Positions 22,561 through 33,318 of a DNA stretch of 64,000 nucleotides are shown piece after piece. The stretch covers positions 93,855,221 to 93,919,220 of the forward strand of contig OY757021.1 of NCBI GenBank assembly GCA_963580285.1. The letters are read 5' to 3'. Each line of letters opens with the position of its first letter. Position 1 is the first letter of the stretch. The stretch comes from Lucinisca nassula. Its lineage: Eukaryota > Mollusca > Bivalvia > Lucinida > Lucinidae. Under the pieces are notes generated by a model. The model was not told the origin of the DNA and did not search any database. It saw only the letters and a list, made by a program, of their open reading frames with translations. The translations under genes were made by a program, and so were the position numbers.

Positions 22561-24320
22561 ACAAGAGGTTCATGATTGAACTGAATTGCTCACCTTACTT
22601 TTGACCAAACTTGGCCAAGATATCATCAAGACAAATATCCTGGTACAGTTTCATGGAGACTGAAGCAAACTGTTGCCTCTAGCAGGTGAACGAGGTTTTA
22701 AAGCAATTTGACCTAGTGACCTAGTTTTTGCTCCCACATGACCCTTACTCAACCTTGACCAAGATATCATCAAGATATGTGTACTTTCACACCGATTAAA
22801 GCAAAACTGGTTTCAAATGGGTGAACAAGGTTTTAAAGCAATTTGACCTAGCTTTTGATCTGACATGATCTATATTTGAGCTTGACCCAGACAACACCAA
22901 GTCATACATTCTGGGAAAGTTTCATGAAGATTGAAGCATAACTGTGGCCTCAAAAGGTTGAACAAGGTTTTAAAGCAATTTGACCTAACAATCTAGTTTT
23001 GTTTCAAATATGACCCATATTCAAACTTGGTCAAGATATCATCAAGACAAACATTCTGGTGTAGTTTCATGAAGATTAAAGCAAAACTGTGACCTCTAGT
23101 GGGTGAACAAGATATTAAAGCAATTTGTCCTAGTGTTTTAATCTGACATGACCCATATTTGATCTTGTCCAAGATACCATCAAGACATATATTCTGGTAT
23201 AGTTTCATGCAGATTGGAGCAAAAATGTGGCCTCTGGGGCGTGAACAAGGTTTTGAAGCAATCTGACCCAGTGACCTAGTCTTTTTACCAAACTTTTTTG
23301 ATCTGACATGACCAATATTCCAATTTGACCAAATTATCAGAACAAATAGTTTCATGAAGATTGAAGTAAAACTGTGACTTCTAGTGGGTGAACAAGGTTT
23401 TAAAAGCATTTTGACCGAGTGACCTAGTTTTTTGATATGACATGACCAACATCCCAACTTGACCAAATTATCAGGACAAATATTCTAGAATAGTTTCATG
23501 AATATTGAAGTAAAACTGTGACTTCTAGTGGGTGTACAAGTTTTTAAAAGCAATTCAACCTAATGACCTAGTTTTTCATACCACTTAACCAATATTCAAA
23601 CTTGAACAAGGTATTATCAAGACAAATATTCTGGTATAGTTTCATGGAGACTGAAGCAAAACTTAGGCCTCTAGAGGGCGGACAATGTTTTCAAGTTATT
23701 TAACCTTGTGACCTAGTTTTTGATCCAATATAACCAATATTTGAACTAAGATGTCACCAAGACAAACGTTAAGGTAGAGTTTCATGGCTACTGAAGCAAA
23801 ACTGTGGCCTTTAGATGGTGAATAAGGTTTTAAAGCAACCTTGTGACCTAGTTTTTGATCAAAGTTGACCCAGATTCAAAACTGACCAAGATATCATCAA
23901 GACAAACATTTTAGGAAATTTTCATGAAGACTGGTTCAAAACTGTGGCCCCTGGAGGGTAAACCAGGATTTGGTGTCTCTGATGGGAGCAGTAGGTTGAT
24001 TGTATTGATTCCTGATCATTGCCTTCACTTCTGTTTTAAAGAAATCTGACCAAGTGACCTAGTTTTTGATCCAACAGGGCCCAAATTCAAATTTAACCAC
24101 GATATCATCAAGACAAACATTCTGGTCTGGTGCAGTTTTATGAAGATTGAAGCAAAATTGTTGCCTCTGGAGGGTGAACAATGTTTTAAAGCAATCTGAA
24201 CTAGTGACCTAGTTTTTTTTATCCAATATGACCCATACTTGAACTTGACCAAGATATCATCAAAACAAACATTCTGGTATAGTTTCATCAAGATTGAAGC
24301 AAAACTGTGGCATCTAGAGA
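22561..24320. mobile_element. ACAAGAG element, ~145-bp array, 3' end missing
   Basis: It starts ACAAGAGGTTCATGATTGAAC with GAATTGCTCACC. About 12 monomers carry GACCAAGATATCATCAAGAC, ATTCTGGTATAGTTTCATG, AAGCAAAACTGTGGCCTCTA and TTTGACCTAGTGACCTAG. It ends abruptly near 24318 with no GGACGGACG or terminal hairpin. Confidence 0.7.
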
Positions 24321-24415
24321 TGAGTCACGTGATTTTCAATGACTTCCAGTGACATCAGTCCAAACCATGGTTCTTTCTGATCTGACTGGGCGTTGGCGAT
24401 GTCAACACTGTTCTG

Positions 24416-24725
24416 TTTTTTGTTTTTTTTTGTTTGATTTGAGGTTTAATGTCCCCGTCAACACTGTAAAGGTCATTTTGGAGACGTTGCTTCCAATTTT
24501 GTGGGACTTTTACCCGACATTGAGATGAAATGACATCTTAAGCCCTAGCGCCCAATGAAACCAATAAGGTTTATTAGCAAGGACGGTCCGCCTCGCACCG
24601 CGGTTCCTGGACAGGCTTAGATCCTCTAAGCGTTTTACCAGTACTAGTGTGCGGGCCGGATTCAGCTCTTCGTGGAAGCATCATGCAGCCCATATATTTC
24701 TTCAAGCCCCCTATGGGCGGGGGCT
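24416..24725 (-). mobile_element. tRNA-less SINE with 14-bp target duplication
   Basis: TCAACACTGTTCTG occurs at 24402-24415 and 24726-24739. Between lies a minus-strand copy of the family at 61637: AGCCCCCGCCCATAGGGGGC start, (CAAA)-rich end. Confidence 0.92.
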
Positions 24726-24853
24726 TCAACACTGTTCTGCTCTTTGTAGAAAAAACAGAGTGTAAATGTTTTTCAGTTTAAAAGGTTTGCCCTAAAAGCA
24801 TTTTTTCGCCCTGTGATGAGGAGCAATGAATGTAAATGTAAGAAATAAACATA

Positions 24854-24995
24854 ATTTTTCTGCTGTTCATGCAAGTATGAACAACAGCAGGTTGCTAGCA
24901 AAGTTTATTTGAACCTCCTTTGGGGTTCATAAAGGGGGTCCATTTACTTTGCAGGTGACACACTGTGTTCATACTTTCATGAACAGCAGAAAAAC
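24854..24995. repeat. Foldback TTTTTCTGCTGTTCATG
   Basis: Arms TTTTTCTGCTGTTCATGCAA and TTTCATGAACAGCAGAAAAA flank ~85 bp. GAACAACAGCAGG gives a second partial pairing near the left arm. Confidence 0.8.
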
Positions 24996-25004
24996 AAAGT
25001 TCTT

Positions 25005-25205
25005 TTCTTAATAACATTGTTGGTTAACAAATCATTAAAACTTTGATCATTTGATAGGGAAACATGCTAATATTTTTGCGGAATAAATGAGAGCAGCTTT
25101 TGTAAATGCAAAAGCTGCTCTTATTTTTCAGCAAAAATACCACAGTATTAGATATAGCACTTACTAAAACAGTTAACATTCTGGGTCCTATTGTTCAAAG
25201 CATTA
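25005..25205. mobile_element. MITE of the CAGTTGTTCAAA / AGCAGCTTTTGCA family, left end eroded
   Basis: It contains GAGCAGCTTTTGTAAATGC and GCAAAAGCTGCTC and ends GGGTCCTATTGTTCAAAGC. It abuts the TA MITE at 25207. Confidence 0.65.
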
Positions 25206-25206
25206 T

Positions 25207-25414
25207 TACTGTAAAAATCCTAAAAATTTGGACACTAGGAGGACTTGCTGTAATTTACCTAAAATTTTAACAAATCTTTTTCATGCTCCAGCAAGGAGAC
25301 AAAAAGCTGCAGATGGAATGGCAGACAGTGGAGACCCAGATCAGACTCAGTCTGATCTGGGTCTGCACTGTTTGCTTATGCCGATCTGCCCCAATACTTA
25401 GGATCATTATGGTA
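25207..25414 (-). mobile_element. TA-flanked palindromic MITE (GTAATGATCCTAAG family)
   Basis: It is bounded by TACTGTAAAAATCCTAAAAA and TTAGGATCATTATGGTA. The core is GTGGAGACCCAGATCAGAC / GTCTGATCTGGGTCTGCAC with ACTGTTTGC. The same core occurs in TTAA elements. Confidence 0.82.
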
Positions 25415-25443
25415 GTTTAGCAAGCTTGATAGTGGTCAAAATG

Positions 25444-25656
25444 TTAACCCTTATCTTGCTGAATATTCATTTAAGCCACACCTATTTCTTTCTATCTACC
25501 AATCAAATTACTAGATGTAATTTATTGCTACAAATTCATAAAGTGAATGCCAAACAGTGTAGATCCTGATCAGATGGCTTCTTCAGAAGCCATCTGATCT
25601 GGATCTGCACTGTTTGCAAAGAAAGGGGTTGTCGTGAACAGCAAGATAAGGGTTAA
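25444..25656 (+). mobile_element. TTAA-flanked palindromic MITE, CCCTTATCCTGCTGA subfamily
   Basis: Left TTAACCCTTATCTTGCTGA, right AGCAAGATAAGGGTTAA. The centre GGCTTCTTCAGAAGCC has perfect arms. It is one of the best-preserved copies. Confidence 0.9.
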
Positions 25657-25881
25657 GTGTTCTAGTAAGTATAATGTCTAATACAGTGTTTAGTTACTCA
25701 CATTTTTCAGCCAAAATATTTGTACATTTGCCATATTTTAACGATATGTTAACTAAGGATAATTAAAGGATAAATTTTCTTTTTTCTTCAAAAAAGCCTG
25801 TGTTGTGGGTACTTGCTAGTACAACCATGATTGAGTAATTCTGAATTGAACCCACAACCTAAATTCTGCAATATTTACAAG

Positions 25882-26187
25882 TTTTTGTTTGTTTGTTTGA
25901 TTTGAAGTTTAACTTCCCGGCAACACTGTAAAGGTCATTTTGGAGACGTTGCTTCCAATTTTGTGGGACTTTTACCTGACATTGAGATAAAATGGCATCT
26001 CAATCCCTGCCGCCCAATGAAACCAATAGGGTTTATAAGCATGGACGGGCTGACTCGCACTGCATTGCCTGGGCAGGCTTAGATCCTCCAAGCTGTTTAC
26101 CAGTACTTGTGTGCGGGTCAGTTTCAGCTCTATGTGGAAGCATCATGCAGCCCATCTATTTCTTCAAACCCCGATGGGCGGCGGCTA
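25882..26187 (-). mobile_element. tRNA-less SINE with 12-bp target duplication
   Basis: AATATTTACAAG (25870-25881) and AATATTAACAAG (26188-26199) flank it with one mismatch. Same family as 61637. Confidence 0.88.
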
Positions 26188-26489
26188 AATATTAACAAGT
26201 ATCCATCCTTTCTGAAGATGTTCAAGGAAAATCCTTCAATTATCTTCTTTTCTTTTTTCTTTTTTTTTTTGTATGTTTTGTATTTTTTTTTTCATCAATT
26301 ATCTTTGTTAATACCTATCATCTGGAGAAACATACATTCTTTTCTAACCTGCTAACTTCATTCTTTCCTTCTTTCTTTTCATAATCGCTAATCATATGAG
26401 GATTTTTCTTCTTCCTTTTCAATCTCGCAGTTATGGAGGTGAAAAGATGATGATCAAGGGATAATGTCAATTATTTTATTGTTAGAACC

Positions 26490-26558
26490 ATATATTGTGG
26501 GTACTTGATAGAATCGCCACCAAGGGGCGATTCTAACAAATACCCACAACATATATTT
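26490..26558. repeat. Foldback GTGGGTACT...GAATCGCC
   Basis: TATTGTGGGTACTTGATAGA and CTAACAAATACCCACAACA pair around GAATCGCC/GGCGATTC. Related to 48052 and 62267. Confidence 0.8.
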
Positions 26559-26647
26559 TTTGAAGAAAAATCCCAACTTCAAATTGTTATGCAGCTTTAT
26601 ATGGGGCTAAGTATAAGTGAGCCGGGGCACAGATGAACCTAAAACCA

Positions 26648-26899
26648 GACCAGGGGCCAGTTGTTCAAAACTAATGATGCTGTTAGTTAATGAATCATTA
26701 AAACTTTGAACATTAGATATGGCAATTATATTGATATTTTTGCAGGAAAAAAATGTGAGCAGCTTTTGCAAAGGCAAAACCTGCTCACTTTTTTTTTAGC
26801 AAAAATACCACTATTAGTTACTTTACTTACTAGAACAGTTAACAATTTGACCACCAACAAGCTCATTAAGTAACGATGCTTTGAACAACTAGCCCCAGA
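26648..26899. mobile_element. MITE with GGGGCCAGTTGTTCAAA termini
   Basis: This is the best copy of its family: left GGGGCCAGTTGTTCAAA, right TTTGAACAACTAGCCCC. The internal hairpin is GAGCAGCTTTTGCAAAGGC / AAACCTGCTC. Confidence 0.85.
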
Positions 26900-27117
26900 G
26901 AGAAACCAATATAGGCCCATATTAGCCTCACTATCCACAAAGTCTGTCAGAGTTTTTGCTTCTTCTTCTTTGGAAAGCTCCTAGGCCATGGAAAGCACAT
27001 GCCAACAGCACAGGTTCTAATCAGACTGTAAGGATGGGTGGGATAAAGTGTTTTTTTTTCTTGTAGTTTTGTTGATCCCCAGCTCAAACAATCAAACCTA
27101 AAAAGATGTCAACTTAC

Positions 27118-27196
27118 TAGGTATAATAGTTCTGTATCTATTTTTCATCCCTGAACCAGCAACATATACCTTCTCTGGATGGTTCATAGGAATTTC
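27118..27196 (-). CDS. PTPRR: Exon of KIM-type PTP (EIPMN / KNRYRT part)
   Basis: A 79-bp exon starting in phase 0 after TTTTACAG and ending with one base before donor GTAAGT. It reads EIPMNHPEKVYVAGSGMKNR and then YRTIIP plus the first base of the next codon. KNRY-T-I-P is the phosphotyrosine-recognition-loop region of PTPs, and EIPMN is typical of the PTPRR/PTPN5/PTPN7 group. Its one-base overhang is completed by AT at the start of the 22153 exon, giving Asn. Confidence 0.92.
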
Positions 27197-27231
27197 CTGT
27201 AAAACAGAAGTAGCATTAATATAAATGTTTC

Positions 27232-27370
27232 AACCCATTGTATACTGATGGACTCTTCCATTGTTAATTTTGGACTATTTGTCTTTCAGAGGTTTCAGAT
27301 CTACAGTATTTTTTGTTTGTTTTTTATTCTATTTTTGACAACTCCTACATTTCCAAACAGTTTAGACCCA
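27232..27370 (+). mobile_element. Left part of a TTAA-type MITE, CCCATTGTATG subfamily
   Basis: CAACCCATTGTATACTGATG, TTTCAGAGGTTTCAG, TTTTATTCTATTTTTGACA and CAAACAGTTTAGACCC match the left half of the 31767 copy. The right half is replaced by unrelated sequence. Confidence 0.6.
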
Positions 27371-27540
27371 GAAAAAAATTGGGGGTATAGCCCAGCCGCA
27401 GCTGAGATGAAATCTGAGGGTGCCTGGGGTAAAAAGGCCCCGAAATTGATGCTGGCAAATATGCTGCAAATAGTGAAAATTGCCATGCCAAACCCCTTCA
27501 TTGTTGCCTTAACAGCGGTGTGAATATTAAGATTTGGTCA

Positions 27541-28256
27541 ACTAGAAATGTGTCCAGACGACACGGATGCCCCCGGCCAGGGGCCCCGCCTCACCCCGAA
27601 AATCCATGTTGCAACAACAGCTGTCATAGGACAGGATAGCTCTACTGCAATAGTGTCCTACCCATAGATGGGGATATTGCTGATTAAACCTTTGGACAAA
27701 AAACTATCATCATACCCAATTGAACCCAATCAATTAAATAGTTTGGAAAATATGAGCTCTAAGAATCTTTAACATTCAAAATTTTCTAAGTGTGTGACCT
27801 TGACCTTGATGTCATGGGCAGGGTCGGTGGTATGGCCAAGACCTACACACATACACACATACGGAAAACCAGAAAACTATATGTCCCCAGCATGCCGATG
27901 GTGGGGGGCATAAAAATACATGTGAAATCACACTTCTTGACAACTTTCGGGATGCCCATTCTTTACCATGGCAACAATGATTTAGCCTAAAAAGGTTCCA
28001 TTTGAGTGAACATTCATGCTGAGTTTGGTGTAAAACAGACCATTCATTATGAAATAATGGCTATATGAAGTTCTTGTCCCAGGCAACCCAGTGAAAATCA
28101 GCAAAATTCATAAAGTCCCCATGTGGGAATGGGTTAAACATTTGAGCTGAAGGTACAGTTGATGCAAATATGGACATGTTAACAAACAGATGGATGGAAA
28201 AACGGACTCCTACATGTACATCACACCATTCTTAAAGCAGGGGCGACAAAAATTAA
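27541..28256. mobile_element. Degenerate array-type element
   Basis: The left edge ACTAGAAATGTGTCCAGACG with CGGATGCCCCC and the right edge AGATGGATGGAAAAACGGAC ... GCAGGGGCGACAAAAA match the general plan of the ACAAGAG elements. Little tandem structure remains. Confidence 0.45.
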
Positions 28257-28361
28257 AATTTCAATGTTTATGACGTGATGAAAACAGTGGTTGTAGCAAA
28301 ATCCTTCGTGATGTATTGTATGGCACTGAACTTGCAACACATACATATGTGGGCACAACTT

Positions 28362-28575
28362 CACCCTTTAAGATGCCAAGCAAATGTCATCTGTTTATAT
28401 TGTCTACTGCATCTTCTTGCAAACTTTTTACAAATAGTTTTGCAAACAGTGTGGATCCTGATCAGACTGCTCCTCTAGGAGCAGTCTGTTCAGGGTCAAC
28501 ACTGTTTCAATAAATGGGTTATAAATAGACCAGCAGACAAAAGACAACAATTTTTGTGATTGGCATCTTAAGGTT
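28362..28575 (+). mobile_element. TTAA-type palindromic MITE, CCCTTAAGATGCC subfamily, ends eroded
   Basis: ACCCTTTAAGATGCCAAG at the left, TTGGCATCTTAAGGTT at the right. Core GATCAGACTGCTCCTCTAGG / AGGAGCAGTCTG is nearly perfect. Confidence 0.75.
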
Positions 28576-28576
28576 T

Positions 28577-28883
28577 TTTGTTTGTTTGTTTGTTTGATTT
28601 GAGGTTTAAGGTCCCCGTCAGCACTGTACACGTCATTTTGGAGATGTTGCTTCCAATTTTGTGAATCTTTTACCCGACATTGAGATGAAATGACATCTCA
28701 AGCCCTGTCATCCAAATGAAACCAATAGGGTTTATGAGCATGGACGGTCCAACTCACACCGCTTTGCCTTGGCATGGTTAGATCCTCTAAGCGGTTTACC
28801 AGTACTCATATGCGGTCAGTTTCAGTTCTGCGTGGAAGCATCATGCAGCCCATCTATTTCTTCAAGCCCCAATGGGTGGGGGC
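28577..28883 (-). mobile_element. tRNA-less SINE
   Basis: Minus-strand copy of the 61637 family. A possible duplication TCTTAAGGTTT/TCTTATGGTTT flanks it. Confidence 0.82.
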
Positions 28884-29030
28884 GATTCTTATGGTTTAAG
28901 ATAAATATTTGGGAGCAAATTCATTCTTTAAGTTCTTGGAATCTTTCCTTTCTACGTTTTCCTCATTTTACATAGAAATAACGTGTTCTGGCTTTATTGA
29001 GTGAGTATTATAAACAATCATTATAGTTAC

Positions 29031-29130
29031 CCAGAATTCTTGATGTAAAATTCGAGGATGTTTGACAGCATTTACAAGGTCACGTCTGCTCAGTCTGTTT
29101 CCAGCAGATAACAAGTATTCAAGGCCAGTA
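29031..29130 (-). CDS. PTPRR: Exon of KIM-type PTP (linker and HQEFW start of PTP domain)
   Basis: A 100-bp exon: one base plus 33 codons, acceptor AAACAG, donor GTAACT. It reads TGLEYLLSAGNRLSRRDLVN, then AVKHPRILHQEFW, then joins EIPMN in phase 0. HxEFWEIPMN is the entry into the catalytic domain in PTPRR/PTPN5/PTPN7. Its first base (T) completes TG from the 33289 exon to give Cys. Confidence 0.92.
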
Positions 29131-29238
29131 CTGTTTCACCATAAAAAAGAAAGCAATATACATGTAAAAATACATGTAAATAAACATGTAAATACACAGT
29201 TAAAGCAATATGGAAAATTTTTGAGTAGATGACAACTG

Positions 29239-29459
29239 ACCGTAATGATCCTAAGTAAATGGACTGATAGGTCCAAGCAAACAGTGCAGACCCAGATCAG
29301 ACTGCTCCTGAAGGAGCAGTCTGATCAGGGTCTACACTGTCTGCCATTCCGTCTGCACCTTTTGGACTCCTCCCAGAAGCATGAAACAAATTTGTAAGAA
29401 ATTTAGGAGAATTACAGCGAGTCCTCAAGGTGTCCGAATTTTTTAGGATTTTTACAGTA
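29239..29459 (+). mobile_element. TA-type palindromic MITE (GTAATGATCCTAAG family)
   Basis: Left ACCGTAATGATCCTAAGTA, right TTAGGATTTTTACAGTA. Core CAGATCAGACTGCTCCTG/AAGGAGCAGTCTGATC is nearly perfect. The left TA is mutated to GA. Confidence 0.82.
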
Positions 29460-29599
29460 CATGTAATTATTTCCTTATTTTTCAAATAAAAAGGCTTGGT
29501 ATTTCATGTAACGATCTGGCCAGCAGATTTACACACAAAGTCAAGCCTTATTTTCTTTAGGAAAATGCTTTGAAAATGACATCTGTAAATCATGCTTTA

Positions 29600-31057
29600 T
29601 ACAGTATAGCTCCAATATATCGCGTTCCGATATTTCGCGATGTCCAATCTATCGCGGTTGCGCCGTGGATCCCGTTTTTTTTCCCTTAAAAATTCATAAT
29701 TAAAAAAAAATAGAGTTTTAAGTTGTTAAAATTTATTTAAAACCAGGTTTAACCAGGCCCCAACAGCATTTGACTTTTCCCGGCCAGCGTCTGCTATTTG
29801 GCGCCAAAACATAACCATTCACGAGATCGCAGAAAAGTCCGTTTTTATGATGCAAACATCTACCGTTAGATGTAGCTAATTGTCTGAGGAGGGATTAAAT
29901 CAATTTCACATTGATTGTGGATTAAATTTTATGATTGGAAGATAAACGCCAATTAGAGACATAACTTGACCATATTTTCACACCTTATCGACACGCACCG
30001 CAGGGTGGCAATTATATGACAGGGTTTAACAATAGTGTCATACCTGAACTGTAATAAATACACAGATGGTTTGTCTCTCAATTGACTGTGCAGCAATTAT
30101 TGCGATTTACTTACTGGTCTAGTTTTACCTTATTGAAGGACTCAAAAAGACTGACAGTTGTAGACGATTTTTTTTACACTTGCCCGCAATCAAAACACAA
30201 TAAAATGATAGTTTTGTTGTTGTATTATTTTTCGGCCCGTGGTAGACGTTAAATAATTTTTTTCCAACCGCTACTTGATCTGGCAAGCCAAGGGAAACAA
30301 CTAGAATTGCTTTAGTGCTTAGCGCTTATGGTAGTTGCGCCCCTTGGCCGTCACCCGTTAAAGACAACCAGGGGAACCCCCAAATAAAAAATGGTGTCCT
30401 GTTTTGACATTTTAGCAATCACATGTTTTCAGACGCAGATTTTCAGCTGTTTTCGAATGTAAGTTAATTGGTAGACACAGTCCCCTTTATTTGTTCTGTC
30501 ATTGAGTAATTCTGAACCTACTTTAATGGTGAAATACGGCCGATAGCATTACTGACACCCATTAGTGTGTGTGTGTGAATTCGGGTTTAACGTCGCTTTC
30601 AACAATTTTTCAGTCATATCACGACGGTGTCTGGTTGCGACAGGGAGCTCAATGCTCACGTTTATAGTGCTGCCTCACTGAAGTATTATGTCCCAGACAC
30701 ATTACATGATACCACACCCAGTCACATTATCCTGACACTGGATCGACCAGTCCTAGCTCTACCCCGTAAATCTGAGTGCCAAGCGAGGAGCAGCTAGTAC
30801 CATTTTTAACGACTTTGGTATGTCGCGGCCCGGGATCGAACCCGAGACCTCCCGTTCCCCGGAGCGGACACTCTACCAACTGAGCTATCGGGGCCGGTCA
30901 CCCATTAGTGTGGATTGATAAACGGTTCTCACCAAACTATAACCGCGACTTGTAGTGGCATTACGGCAAACTACCGCGACTTATATCGCCCTCCGACCAC
31001 ATCGCGGTTTTCGGGCTATGGCTCCCGACTACCGCGATATATTGGAGCTATACTGTA
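29600..31057. mobile_element. TA-flanked pogo-like element with TATCGCG termini
   Basis: Left end TACAGTATAGCTCCAATATA then TCGCG; right end CGCGA then TATATTGGAGCTATACTGTA, an essentially perfect inverted repeat. CTATCGCGG and ACCGCGACTTATATCGC provide subterminal repeats. No transposase ORF. The interior is related to the elements at 943 and 37162, and a SINE is inserted at 30570. Confidence 0.88.
30570..30898 (-). mobile_element. tRNA-headed SINE with 14-bp target duplication (V-SINE/RUDI-like)
   Basis: CACCCATTAGTGTG lies at 30556-30569 and 30899-30912. The minus-strand head has the A box TAGCTCAGTTGGTAGAG and B box GGTTCGATCCC; the central part has GGTACTAGCTGCTCCTCGC; the end is GCGACGTTAAACCCGAATTC with an (AC)n tail. 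It resembles tRNA-headed molluscan V-SINEs such as RUDI; the family name is from memory and untested. Confidence 0.9.
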
Positions 31058-31305
31058 CTTGAAAGTTTAATTTAATGGTTAAGCCGCCTCAGAAGCAACA
31101 ACCTTATTAAACATGGTAACCTTATTTTCTCTGGAAAAAATAAAAATAAACAAATTTTAAAAGAACTGCAAATATTAAGGGTTAAGATGAAATGCTACAA
31201 AAAATCTGGCCTCAGTGAACAGAGTTCTCTGTTGAGACTGAAATGATCTGTAGAATGGCAGATCAAAAGTTATTTTTAATCCCTCCTAATAAATTATGGG
31301 AGAAC

Positions 31306-31458
31306 TGTATTCAAAACTGTCATTTGGGGAGGTAAACTGGCAGGTTTACTGTCAGTAATTTTGTTTTACATGGACTTGTTAGCGAAGCCATAAAACGGAA
31401 TTTGTGACTGCAAAACCGATGATTTAACTCCCCAAATGACAATTTTGAATACAGATAT
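31306..31458. repeat. Foldback with ~25-bp arms
   Basis: TATTCAAAACTGTCATTTGG with GGAG pairs with CTCC and CCAAATGACAATTTTGAATA. The loop holds GGCAGGTTTACTGTCAG. Confidence 0.75.
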
Positions 31459-31766
31459 TCTCATTCTAATGCACTTTCTCATTTGTTTTGTTAAAGCGGT
31501 AAGCAGCTCACACATCATGAGCTGCTTAAAACCAAATACCAACCAATGATGATGTTGGGTTCCTGTTATTATATCACAGGATATAATCATTATCATCGTA
31601 AATTCTGGATGTTATCCAATCAGATGTCGCTTTACTTCTGCAAGTGCATTAGAATATTGGTTTGATGCAGGTCACATTTTGTGATCAATCATCTGTTTGT
31701 GCAAGAGACTGATGATTGATTAAACACAGATCTACAAAACTGACAGAAATATTTAAAGCACTGTTT

Positions 31767-32021
31767 TTAACCTATTGTATTCTAGTGGACTCTTCCATTG
31801 CTATAATTATGTTGGACAAGTTCATTTGTCATATAAGGGGTGTCAGGCCTATTTATTTTGTTTTTATTGCATTTTTGATGGAAAATTCTGTTAGCAAATA
31901 GTGCAGGCCCTGATCAGACGCCGTGTTCTGTGGCGTCACGCAGCGTTCTGTGGCGTCTGATCTGGGCCTGCACTGTTTGCCAAGGTACTCCTTTAGGGGT
32001 TTCCCACATACAATGGGTTAA
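31767..32021 (+). mobile_element. TTAA-flanked palindromic MITE, CCCATTGTATG subfamily
   Basis: Left TTAACCTATTGTATTCTAG, right ACATACAATGGGTTAA. The core has a small internal tandem copy of GTTCTGTGGCGTC. Confidence 0.9.
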
Positions 32022-32177
32022 TTACATTGTTTTGGAAGCCTACATGGAAACTCTATAAATCATATAGAAAAATGGCCATAAATGTTAATTTTTCTATAAA
32101 ATCTATACATTTAACCTTTACCATTCTCTGGGCAAATTCAAAAGATGACACAGTAAAATTTCTATACTAAGACCACC

Positions 32178-32236
32178 TTTGGGACTGTTCAAAAATGGTC
32201 TTTAAGACATTTTTGAACAGTACCAAAGGTGGTCTA
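32178..32236. repeat. Perfect-arm foldback GACCACCTTTGG...
   Basis: AGACCACCTTTGGGACTGTT and AACAGTACCAAAGGTGGTCT pair around CAAAAATGTCTTA-type loop. The flank ACAGTAAAATTTCTATACTA resembles a TA-element terminus. Confidence 0.85.
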
Positions 32237-32309
32237 TATAAATTAGGAGACACTGGGTGTGAAACAAACTAATACCTCCAAAGCAGATTTGGTCTCAATT
32301 GGTCTAATT

Positions 32310-32466
32310 AGCAAAATTTTGCTGTATTTTTATTATTTTTACCAGATCACAGGACTTGACATATGCAAATTGTCTCCTGTGCATGAAATGTCAAATCCTG
32401 TTTTCTGAGAAAAATATTTCAAAATACCATCTGCTGGAAAAAAAATACCCAGCATGCAGAGCATTA
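32310..32466. repeat. Foldback with CAGGACTTGACAT arms
   Basis: AGGACTTGACATATGCAAAT pairs with ATGAAATGTCAAATCCTG. Flanked by GCTGGAAAAAAAATACCCAG. A sister copy is at 56458. Confidence 0.7.
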
Positions 32467-32607
32467 AAAAAGATTTGACAGGTTGTGATGTGACCACAAA
32501 ATGTCCTTGGATGTCCTTAACAAAAGTATTATAAGAACTTGCTTCATGGAAAACAGTGATCGATCAATTATGTGCACTGAGTAAACATCAAGAAAAATTA
32601 GTATCCC

Positions 32608-33145
32608 TTAACCCTTCTCTTGCTGAATATTCATTTAAGCCACACCCATCTCTGACTTTGATTTGTTTGTTTGTTTGTATTGGAGTTTAACGGCCCAGTC
32701 AACACTATTAAGGTCATTTTTGAGCCGGTCAGTTTACCTATCCATTCTTTCCTGGGCAGGCTTATACATAAGCTGTTAACCAGTACAGTGCACATTCTTT
32801 CGCCAGAAACTGACAACTGCCCTTCTTGAATCAGCGGAAGGGAGAGAATGACCGTAGAAAAGATTTCATGATCAATCTCCACGAAAGAATGTTGCCGACC
32901 CCGGCGGGAGTCGAACCCGCGTCCTCCTGATCACCAGTCAGACGCGCATGCGGATGAGCCAACGAGGCCGGCTTCTCTGACTTTGAACCAATCAGATTAC
33001 TTGATGTAATTTATTCCTACAAATTCATAAACTGAATGTAAAACAGTGTAGATCCTGATCAGATGGCTTCTTCAGAAGCCATCTGATCTGGATCTACACT
33101 GTTTTCAAAGATATGGGTTGTCGTGAACAGCAAGATAAGGGTTAA
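32608..33145 (+). mobile_element. TTAA-flanked palindromic MITE, CCCTTATCCTGCTGA subfamily, split by a SINE
   Basis: Left TTAACCCTTCTCTTGCTGA, right CAGCAAGATAAGGGTTAA. Perfect core arms meet at GGCTTCTTCAGAAGCC. The SINE at 32662 splits it at TCTCTGACTTTGA. Confidence 0.9.
32662..32973 (-). mobile_element. tRNA-headed SINE with 13-bp target duplication
   Basis: TCTCTGACTTTGA at 32649-32661 and 32974-32986. Minus-strand head GCCGGCCTCGTTGGCTCATC and B box GGTTCGACTCCC; body ACATTCTTTCGTGGAG, ATTCAAGAAGGGCAGTTG, GTGCACTGTACTGG, AGCCTGCCCAGG; end GGGCCGTTAAACTCCAATAC and (CAAA)n. Confidence 0.92.
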
Positions 33146-33202
33146 GACTGATGCCAAGAAAAACTGAATCCGAAAGTATTGTCATAATAATGATATCATT
33201 AC

Positions 33203-33289
33203 CATTCTTTGGGTGGGGTAGTTCCTTCCCATCTGTTTACTGTCTGTGTAGGGTTCAAGTTTATCTTCAAGGATGCACTGGACCCTCGT
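33203..33289 (-). CDS. PTPRR: Exon of KIM-type PTP (kinase-interaction motif)
   Basis: An 87-bp exon between acceptor GACATTTCAG and donor GTAATG. Its first base completes an Arg, then it reads RGSSASLKINLNPTQTVNRW and EGTTPPKE and leaves TG. Joined to GLLER of the 43236 exon it gives LLERRGSSASLKINL: two Arg, a Ser that is the PKA site in vertebrate members, and the L-x-L hydrophobic pair. This is the MAP-kinase docking motif of PTPRR, PTPN5 and PTPN7. Confidence 0.9.
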
Positions 33290-33318
33290 CTGAAATGTCA
33301 TGTTAAAACCCTTTGGGA

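Noticed and set aside
22993..24291. ORFs of 88-157 codons with repeated HSFTSIFMKL-like peptides
   Set aside because: Antisense of the ~145-bp array; repeating peptides reflect the monomer.
30820..30898. tRNA gene on the minus strand
   Set aside because: The tRNA-like head is fused to a SINE body and the whole unit is flanked by a 14-bp target duplication.
32900..32972. tRNA gene on the minus strand
   Set aside because: It is the head of a SINE with a 13-bp target duplication.
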